NCBI GenBank assembly: GCA_023630585.1
Contig: CM042558.1
Location: 8,335,800 to 8,399,799, forward strand
DNA: 64,000 nucleotides
From: Cranoglanis bouderius
Lineage: Eukaryota; Chordata; Actinopteri; Siluriformes; Cranoglanididae
Direction: 5' to 3'
The notes under the pieces were generated by a model. That model had not been told where the DNA came from. It ran no database searches and was given only the letters and a program-made list of their open reading frames with translations. Positions 55,023 through 64,000 of the stretch are shown here, piece by piece (within the stretch, counting starts at the first letter, position 1; the number at the start of each line of letters is the position of its first letter). The position numbers and the translations under genes were made by a program.

Positions 55023-55536
55023 ATATGGCCAAAAGTTTGTAGATATATGACCATCACACCCATATGTGGGCCTTCACAAAACTGTTACTACAAAGTTGGA
55101 AGCACACAATTGTCTATAATGTCTTTTGTATGCTGTAGCATTGCAATTTCCCTTCACTGGAACTAAGGAGTCCAAACCTGTTCCAGTATGACAGTGTTCC
55201 TGTGCACAAAGCGAGCTCTATGAAGACATGGTTTGCAAAGGTTGGAGCGGAAGGTCTCGAGTGTCCTGCACAGAGCCCTGACCTCAACCCCAGTGAACAC
55301 CTTTGGGATGAACTGGAACACAGCCTGCACCCCAGGCTTCCTCACCCGACATCAGTGTCTGACCTCACTAATGCTCTTGTGGCTGAATGATCACAAATCC
55401 ACACAGCCACGCCCCAAAATCTAGTGGAAAGCCTTCCCAGAAGAGAGGAGGTTATTATAACAGCAAAGGGGGACTAAATCTGGAATAAGATGTTCAACAA
55501 GCACATATGGGTCAGATGTCCACAAGCCATATAGTG
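55023..55536 (+). mobile_element. short non-autonomous Tc1-like element
   Basis: Terminal repeats TATGGCCAAAAGTTTGTAG and CACAAGCCATATAG flank about 500 bp. The right repeat has lost its middle. The + strand contains the C-terminal transposase block CPAQSPDLNPSEHLWDELEH with the catalytic Glu (55262-55321) but no DNA-binding domain or first Asp. This deletion derivative is common in fish. Confidence 0.8.
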
Positions 55537-56187
55537 CGGGTGAAAGCACCCCATGGTGACTTCTAACTTGTTTTGTACCAGTGTTTATGTGAGAAGCATG
55601 TTCTTCTAGCTGGCAGTGTTTTTATGCTAGCCTACGCATGTTTGAGGGTGTGTGAGGGCGGCAGCCTGCAGGCCCGTATCAGATTGACAGTGACGCGCTG
55701 TGCTGATGATTTGCGTCAGGATTCTTCAGTGTGTTTAATGCCAGCAAGCTGAACAGGTACTGAGCAGGAACGCTAAACCAAGCCACGTCAACACAGCAGC
55801 GTTTTTAGAAAACAATGCCCCGACTCACGCACACACACACACACCGTCAGCAAGCTGAATTTTGCTGAAGCAGTCAGTGAAATATGCAGAATTTCAGGTT
55901 CTCATATTTTGCACATTTTTCTGTAAGTGACTACTCTTAATATGATTTGATGTTTTAGTGCACATGAATTAAATCAGAAATAATGCATGTGTTTGCATTT
56001 TTTGGCTTGCATTTGTATGTGGTCACTGATATGCTACTCCCCTGAATATATACAAATGCGTATGAATAAAATAACGTTCATTTGAACATTCATGCGTACA
56101 AGTCATGTGACTGCGCTGTAGTGACAGTAACGAATATACAGTAATGGATATATGGAGATGATCACCAGTTCCATCTACAGGGAAATA

Positions 56188-57790
56188 GTTACAATCAAAA
56201 TTATTCAACCCCCATTGCAAATCAGGTTTATTGTCAAAATTTACAGACTTTCAGCTGTTTGCAATGAACAAATCAAACAAAAGCAATTGAAATAACTCAA
56301 CACAACAAATGCTTCAAGTGGTTTTCCCAAATTCAACTGAAAATGCAACTTATAATGACTTCTCCAGTCTCAAAATTATTCAACCCTCTGAATAGAATCC
56401 CTCACAACAGCACAAATATGCAAAACAGGAGTTGTCTCAAGCACCCCTGATGCAACTAATCAAGGGCTGCATTAGCTGCACCAGGTGTGCTTGAGCTGGA
56501 ACACATGAAATACCTGAACTGGCTAGGGGTTTGTTGAGTGTCATGTTTGACTGCATGTTAGAAATATGGAAAATCAAAGGAATGGTTCAAAAAGTTAAGA
56601 GAAGAAATCATCGCCCTTCACAAACAAGGAACAGGATACAGAAAGATAGCGAAGGCACTGAATGTTCCTAGAGACACACCGTTGGAAGCATAGTTTGCAA
56701 GTTCAAAGTTAAGGGAACAGTGGTTACACTACCTGGACGGGGTAGAAAAAGGGAAGCTGTCAACGGCTGCAGCCAGATTTCTGAGAAGGCAGGTTGTGAA
56801 AAACCCTCGAGTGACTGCAAAAGACCTGCAGCACGACTTGTTTGCAACAGGCACTGAGGTTTCAGTGAGCACAGTAAGGCACATACTAAGCACAGAAGGT
56901 TTCCATGCCAGAACTCCAAGATGTACACCACTGCTGACCCAAAAGCACAAGCAAAGTCGGCTCCAATATGCTCAAAATCATATAAATAAGCCACAGAAAT
57001 TTTGGGATTCTGTTCTGTGGAACTTTTCAGTACGATGGATCAGCAGTATGTCTTGAGGAAGAAGAATGAAGCATATGCTGAAGAGAAGACTTTGTCCATA
57101 GTCAAGCATGGTGGTGGCTCAGTGATGCTCTGGGGCTGCTTTGCATCGTCTGGTACTGGAAACCTGCAGCGTGTGGAAGGCAAGATGGGTTCATTGAATT
57201 ATCAGGAAATCCTAGGAGAAAATGTCAAGCCGTCTGTGAGGAAGCTGAAGCTTGGGCGTCATTGGACCTTCCAACAGGACAGTGATCCCAAGCATACCTC
57301 AAATTCCACCAAGGCTTGATTGCAGAAGAAGTCCTGGAAGATTATACAGGGCCAACAGTCACCTGACTTGAAACCCCCCCCCACACACACACACAGAAAA
57401 TCTCTGATGAGATTTGAAGAAGGCGGTTGTAGCAGGCAAACCCAAGAATATTACTGAACTGGAGGCCACTGCTCATGAAGAATGGGCTAAGATTCCTCAG
57501 GAACGCTGCCAGGAGCTGGTGTCTGGCTATGCATCTCGTTTGCAGCAGGTCATAACAGCAGAAGGGTTCTCTACTAAGGACTAAAGATGCTTGCCATGAA
57601 GGGGTTAAATAATTTTGAAACTGGAGAAGTCATTATAAGTTGCATTCTCAGTTGAATTTGGGGAAACCACTTGAAACATTGTGTTGAACTATTTCAATTG
57701 CTTTTGTTTGATTTGTTCATTGCAAACAGCTGAAAATATTGATGATAAACCTGATTTGCAATGGGGGTTGAATAATTTTGATTGCAACTG
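56188..57790 (+). mobile_element. Tc1-like transposon (family D), both ends present
   Basis: Left GTTACAATCAAAATTATTCA (first two bases lost) and right TGAATAATTTTGATTGCAAC with TG, flanked by TA. Inner CCCCCATTGCAAATCAGGTT recurs inverted at the right. The 1603 bp is full size for Tc1. Confidence 0.9.
56570..57585 (+). pseudogene. Tc1-like transposase (family D), missing first catalytic Asp
   Basis: The + strand parts are EEIIALHKQGTGYRKIAKAL-type helix-turn-helix sequence with frameshifts (56600-56680), KNPRVTAKDLQHDLFATGTE, VSVSTVRHILSTEGFHARTP, and QNHINKPQKFWDSVLW (to about 57020). Where relatives have SDETKIELFG the sequence is NFSVRW, a deletion of about ten bases, so the first Asp is gone and the frame changes. 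Then KHGGGSVMLWGCFASSGTGN, FQQDSDPKHTSNSTKA with the second Asp, and an expanded C/A tract (57376-57400) where the Glu block should be. It ends near ITAEGFSTKD. It is dead. Confidence 0.85.
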
Positions 57791-57794
57791 TAAC

Positions 57795-58286
<492 letters not shown>

Positions 58287-59888
58287 TATTTGCTGTGATT
58301 ATTATACTGATATAAAATATATAAAAGCACAGATCCATGCATGTTGTGTTGTGAATATAGACATCAGTATGCTGTAATAACATGTGGGGTGTTAAGTAAT
58401 GTATAATGTGTAATCCATGCTGAAGTGGATTATAACTAGCACACCGCTATAAACCTGTGTTTTGTGTTACCATCGGAACTATTGTGAAAGAGAATTTAAC
58501 CATGCTGTGGTATAAAAGTGCTAATGATGGTAAGACTAGCCTCCTCAAGCTACAATCAAGAGCTTTTCCCATCGATATGAATACACATGAATTTGATTAC
58601 AGATGGAACAGTGAAAAAACATTGGAGGGCTAAAGCAAACATATGTACTGATCCATTCTTTTTGTGAACCACCGACATGTACAAACAACTCGTCGCTATC
58701 TAGAGGTTAATGTTACTTCCAAGCCCCTCTGGTTTGATTAGGAAAAATGCAAATAATCTCTTGTGGAAAGTGGTTGACAGAGGGTTTTGGTTTCTTGGTT
58801 TTGTTTTGCCCCAGTGTTATCTCTTTATGCTTTACAGCCATATAGAGGCTGTTGCTGTCACTATGGGAATATTCCTGGTATCACAGCAATTACCTCCTTA
58901 GGTTGTTTTTCACTCGTTGTTGATGTCTGTGTTGTCCTTAGTTTTCTGTGTGACTGGTATGCGTTATCACAGGAATCTGGGAGATATCCTCCAGTGAATT
59001 AGACCAGTGTTTCTGAAACTTTTTTTTGGCTGCAGTACACCAGTACTTTCACTGATCTTTTAAGCCACCTACTCCTTTAGCAGACTGTAAGGGAAAGAAC
59101 ATGAAGCATAAAGGAATATTCAATTCAGTTATCCATATATTTTGAGTGAGAAAATTAGGTTCATTAGATTCCTATGTATTCAACTTGAAATATGTTTGGT
59201 TTGCCTTTTAGCTCTTCTTGAATTGTCATTTGTGTCAAGCCATTTGTTCCATTTGCTTTCTTTACAAGAAGTCTCATTATTTCCCCCCCCCACCCCGAAT
59301 ATTTTGAACAAAAGATGAAGAAAAATTATGATGGAAAGCATTTTTTTTTTTATTTCTGAAACATAAACAGTGCAAAGCACAGTGCACCGTGGGCGGGGCT
59401 TCCAGACACTTAATATTTCTTCAAAACCAATTCTAAAAACTCATTCCAGATTCATATTTATATTTGCTCGTCTCCCCTTCTATTGGGGAGAACAAAACTT
59501 TTGTTGTGGTATTTTTGTGTACTCGTACTAGCTTTCGCCATAAAAAATGTAGAGTTCATGCTCAAAATGTGTAAAAGTTGGCAAGGCTAGTAATGTAATA
59601 TAATCAAAGTAAACATCACTGAACGTTGTAGCACTATATCATGTAAAGGCTATTAAATTATATTGTGCAAGCCTACATCTCATTTACATTCTCCTCTATG
59701 GAAATAAGATGCATTTAATTATAAAGCTATTAAACCCATTTGATTATATTAATACTTTTAACTGCATTAAATTAATTTATGAAAAAATATTTCCCTGAAA
59801 TATTCTGCTATATACACTTTGTAGCATCTCTAATTACCCCTGGTGGTATGTGTACCCCATTTGACAAACACTCTATTAATCTTATTAC

Positions 59889-59890
<2 letters not shown>

Positions 59891-59970
<80 letters not shown>
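59891..59970. repeat. (GT)n microsatellite
   Basis: About 40 uninterrupted GT units followed by GCGCACGC. A separate A24 tract lies at 60170-60193. Confidence 0.95.
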
Positions 59971-59973
<3 letters not shown>

Positions 59974-60168
59974 ACGCAAAGGTTTCTTTAAAAATGGTTG
60001 AAATGATGTAAGTTGTTGCATTATTTCTAGAGGCGAGAGCTGTATGAACGAGAGAGGAGCCTGGGCCTACTTTAGTGCTGAGCTAAGCTGGATTTCTGAG
60101 CTAAACTGTGCTTCTCTCTGATCCTGCTGCATGTGAGCTTAATTACAGCCAAACTGAAAGTCCATGTT

Positions 60169-60201
<33 letters not shown>

Positions 60202-60703
60202 CCACCCACAAGGTTTTTCTGGGACACCATAAAAACATTGTGCAAGATTGTTGTCAGCGAGGGGCATTGCTCAGTCTTGCTGAATGAGCTTTAAAATTGG
60301 ACATGAATGTTCATAGTGATGCCTTGATTCACTCTTCAGTTTGTGTATTTCTGTTTTGGTTACCACTCTAAACAATACACAGGTGGTTCAAACATATTGC
60401 TTAACGGTGAAGGAAACCGGAGTTAAGAGGAAAAGTTTGAGCGGTGTTCAGATAGCAGGACATTTATTTTCTGATTTTATTTTCCAAGTCTGATTTTTTT
60501 TATTTTGATTTAATTTTTTGGGGGACATTGGATTGGTGACCATAGTAAAAGGCATACATTTGAAAATACAGAACTGAAATTCATTCTAATTGACTTGTAT
60601 TGGGTCAGGTTTTTCACATGTTCACTAAAACTGAAGAGTGTGATGTGTGCTGCTTCTTTCACAGTGGGAACTACAGCTATGTGAGATTCTCCCCAGTGAT
60701 TTA

Positions 60704-61391
60704 CAGTGCTGTGAAAAAGTATTTGCCCCATCCTGAGTCGTGAACAGTGACCTTTATTGATGCAAGAGAGGCCTGTAGTTCCTTTGATGTTGTCCTTGGC
60801 TCCTTTGTGACTTGCTGGATGAGTCGTTGCTGTGCTCTTTGAGGAATTTTGGAAGGTCGGCCACTTCTGGAAAGGTTCACTACTGTTCTGAGTTTTTCCA
60901 TTTGGAGATAATGGCTCTCACTGTGGTTCTTTGGAGTCCCAGAGCCTTTGAAATAACTTTGTAACCCTTCCCAGACTGATGTATTTCAATAACCTTCTTC
61001 CTCATCATTTTTGCAATTTCTTCAGCTTTGGCATAGTGTGTTACTGGGTAAGACCTTTTAACCAAATTCATGCTGTTGAAAAAGTTCTATTTAAGTGTTG
61101 ATTTGGTTGAACAGGGTTTGCAGTAATCAGGCCTCGTTGTGTCTAGTCCAGCTGAACCCCATTATGAATGCAGTTTCATAGATTTGGGGAATTAGTAACT
61201 ACGAGGGCAAAGACATTTTCACACAGGCCGAGTTGGTATTGGATAACTTGAAGAAATAACATCATTTTAAAACTGTATTTTGTGTTTACTCAGGTTGCCT
61301 TTGTTTTTATCTTAGATTTTGTTTTAATTTCTAAAACAATTTAGTATGAGAGAGACACAAAAACAGAAGAAAATACCTTTTCACAGCACTT
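60704..61391 (-). mobile_element. short Tc1-like element (family E), internally deleted
   Basis: Left CAGTGCTGTGAAAAAGTATT and right ACCTTTTCACAGCACT with TA flanks define a 688-bp element. It keeps the N-terminal transposase part only. Confidence 0.85.
60730..61071 (-). pseudogene. Tc1-like transposase N-terminal fragment (family E)
   Basis: The minus strand from 61071 has an untypical leader (MNLVKRSYPVTHYAKAEEIA), then MRKKVIEIHQSGKGYKVISK and a helix-turn-helix (LGLQRTTVRAIISKWKN). After a frameshift it has GRPSKIPQRAQQRLIQQVTK and EPRTTSKELQASLASIKVTV. The whole catalytic domain is deleted. Confidence 0.8.
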
Positions 61392-63651
61392 TATATGTGC
61401 ACAGTCTACAGTCCTCCTTTTCGGCTATGTTCTTGTTGCAAATATCTGACATGCACTGCATGGTGAGAAAACACATGAGATCTAATTTGGCTCGGATAAC
61501 CCCAAATCTGATTAATGCGATTTAAAACCATGTACAAATGTGGATTTACACTGTTGCTGGTCACACTGCAAAAAATCTCCCACTCAGATATTTGCCACCC
61601 ACCCCAAAAAATAAAAATCATATTTGAGCTGCCTGACTTCACCGGTCACATGTAGCAGTGTTAAATTAACATTGGGGGGGAAAAAGCACAGCTTAAGGTT
61701 ACAGATGTTTATGCCATTCCCTAAAATGTTAAGTGTTCAAATGGAAAGTACATTTCGTAGGCCAAATTTAACTGGCACTGGAAAACAGAATAAAGAGCAT
61801 TCTACCACAAAAGCAGTTTTTTAAACTCCCCAAACACATCCTGACTGCGGTCGCGTTTGTCTTTGAGAGCAGACTGAATGGCAGACCAGTAATTCAAGGA
61901 CTCTCTTCAAATCATTTCCAAAATAGCCCAGACAAATTATGCTTTGTGCTCGGGTCTTTTTTTTTTTTTTTTTTTAAACAGGGTAGCTGCCAGATTACTG
62001 GTTTTCGCCGAAGTTTAAAGGCGGTTTAACAGAAGCTCAAACCTTTAGTGTTTAAAATACACACGCATAAGGAAAACCATAGGTTAATTTGTTTGTGTCA
62101 ATATTGAAGCATGCTTCATGATTCATACTCGGGTTGAACAGAGTGTAGTGATTGTACGCACAGGCTTGCTGCAGAACCAGGTTGTTTCTAAGCCTGTTTT
62201 TTTAGAGGAGCCGTTAGTACGAGTCCTCAGGCGGGGTTGGACAGGAAAGGAATGCTTGTGTTGGATGGCGGCCCATAGCTGCAGCTCTCGAGCACTGTTC
62301 TCTCACGTTCCCCCTCCTGTAAGGTAGAAGACTCTGCTTCTGCTTGCATCCCTCATACCTCTGTAATGAAAGCCGGGTAATTGCTGACTGGTGAACGTCC
62401 GGAGGATTACTGCAAGAGGGAAAAAAAGGCCACTTGACCTAATTGAGGTCATATTTTTATTGTTGCTGTGAGCAGTGAAAAGGAGAACAGGCATTTTTAT
62501 GTGCCTGCATGATGCCGAGCTGATTTCAATTGATGGTTCGTCACCACCACACAACAGCGATTCCCCCAGGCTGATGCAATACATCGATCATTTTCAAACC
62601 CACAGCAGGTTCACGAGGAGGTCAGCAATTAAATGTGATGCCGCCTGTCAGGCAGTGACGCGGCCTGCACATAGATTCGTTTTACTTTGTTCAGCCAAGC
62701 AGAAAATATCACCTAATACTTCGGAGAGGCTCAGCCCAAGGCTGGGGGATCACATGATCGTCTGCGCTACCTTTTGAAATTGAAATGCTAAGGAGCTCTG
62801 TGAAAGCTGCCACTGCTTCGAGCCGAGACAAGGTACGCAAGGCAGAGCATACAAAGCAGGCCCCTGTCACACCGAGAAAGAGAATGAGAGAGACACCGAG
62901 GGGGATAGACAAGGACAGAGAGAAAATGAATGAGTGAACGAGAACAGGGATGGAAATTAAAGTCACGGCCGTAATGATTTTTCTGTTACACTTGACTGTG
63001 TTCCATCTCGTGCCAGGAAGACATGTGATTGGATTTGCGTTAGGAAGCCACTCTGCGTGATTAGGCGTTTGCCCACACTGAATGTAAAGGAGCTTGTAAG
63101 CAGGCCAGGTTTTTAATATTCTGAAAGTTAGACTCTTCTACTGTGATGGCTGCAATTCTGTGAAGTGACAAGTTGTGAATTAATTCTGTGTTTAGGCAGA
63201 GTTCATATCTTTAGTGACATCGTGTACACAATGGTGTTCATCTGTACAGTGAATGGGGAAAGTCCCATAGCATTAACATTTAAAGGTGCAGTTATTTGAT
63301 TTTTTTTTTTTTTTAATTCTTTACTTGATTTAAAACAAACAATGGATTAAGTCATGGCCTTCGCAAAAGTGTATTAAGTCATTGAGAAAACCCGTTCGGA
63401 AAAACGGATTTCCGGTCCGGAATGTCTGTTTGAGTTTGGATGTGCCTACTGCCAGTCATTTAATAGATACTCTACAGGCCACCATAGATCCTGGGGGTGG
63501 AGCTTCGTGAACATGGGCAGGAATCATTCAGCCTTCAGAAACCTGATCTTGGACGGAAAGAAGACTAATCTTACCTAATGCACCTTTAATTAAGACAGCA
63601 AGTTGCAACACAATGCCTGAAAAACCACGTTTACAAATGGTCTTGTGTATA

Positions 63652-64000
63652 CAGTGGGAATAGAAAAGAATCACCCCCTTTAAAATAATCACATTTTGTT
63701 GCTTTTCAGCCTGAAATGAAGATGGACACAGTTTTTGTTTTATCCAGCTGTATTTACTCAGTGCAAGATATAACACCAACATGTCAGAAAAAAATAAAAT
63801 ACCAGAATCACTGAGTTGGAAAAAGGATCACCCCCTCCCTCCTAAAAATGACTCAAACTCAATCAGGTGTAGCTAATCACCTTCTCAATGGCACACAAAG
63901 CCATTTGACTTTCAACTGTGATCAGCTGTTGTCATTTTGATTAGCTCAACATGAAAAGAGCTTTCCTGGAGCATTTTTCAGTCCTTGGTAGTGCAACTGA
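63652..64000 (+). mobile_element. Tc1-like element, left part, cut by window end
   Basis: It starts CAGTGGGAATAGAAAAGAAT after TA (63650-63651) and contains an inner repeat GGAAAAAGGATCACCCCCTC (63820-63839) that resembles its start, the double-motif plan of Tc1 terminal repeats. The transposase region lies beyond the window. Confidence 0.65.

Overview
The window reads as vertebrate nuclear DNA, almost certainly from a ray-finned fish. The evidence is one spliced host gene with teleost-style sequence (reep3), a eukaryotic tRNA-Leu(UAG) gene, at least eight kinds of Tc1-like transposon, DIRS-type tyrosine-recombinase retrotransposons, gypsy-type LTR pieces, tRNA-derived SINEs ending in the fish 'GGATAAGGGCGTCTGC' tail, and long (CA)n/(TA)n tracts. 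The species cannot be fixed from the sequence; an otophysan such as a catfish is only a guess.

Bases 1 to about 34,255 are heterochromatin-like. A strongly strand-asymmetric, T-rich degenerate minisatellite (unit about 24 bp, core TTTGTTTCTATATGCT) totals roughly 12 kb and is split into eleven blocks by inserted mobile elements. In order these are: a gypsy-like gag fragment carrying a captured METAP1 zinc finger (1441-2866); a Tc1 element (5581-12235) interrupted by a DIRS element that still has inverted terminal repeats and an internal complementary region (5804-10934); a DIRS recombinase fragment, a gypsy-like LTR with a tandem-repeat ORF and a Tc1 copy (14571-19018); a second copy of that same set (21701-27273), made by a tandem duplication of about 7 kb; a third, decayed DIRS element (28566-31875); and a near full-length Tc1 element (32251-33884). 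The second Tc1 copy of the duplicated set carries a well-preserved tRNA-Leu(UAG) gene and a SINE inside its right terminal repeat.

Bases 34,255 to 37,700 are intergenic DNA with a LINE-type 3' tail, two copies of a Tc1/mariner-type MITE and a Tc1 remnant. From about 37,700 the window enters the reep3 gene on the + strand: a GC-rich promoter with CCAAT and GC boxes, coding exon 1 (38205-38236), a 16.5-kb intron 1, coding exon 2 (54696-54768), and an intron 2 that runs past the window end. The two exons join in frame to give the first 35 residues of REEP3, an ER membrane-shaping protein. Both introns are full of Tc1-like elements. One (40151-41660) has 201-bp terminal inverted repeats and an uninterrupted 321-codon transposase ORF.

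No operon, CRISPR array or defence-type gene system is present. The many long + strand ORFs in the T-rich array are by-products of a 24-bp unit that lacks stop codons. The most distinctive features are the minisatellite with its nested insertions and duplication junction, the tRNA gene inside a transposon, and the METAP1 fragment inside a retroelement.
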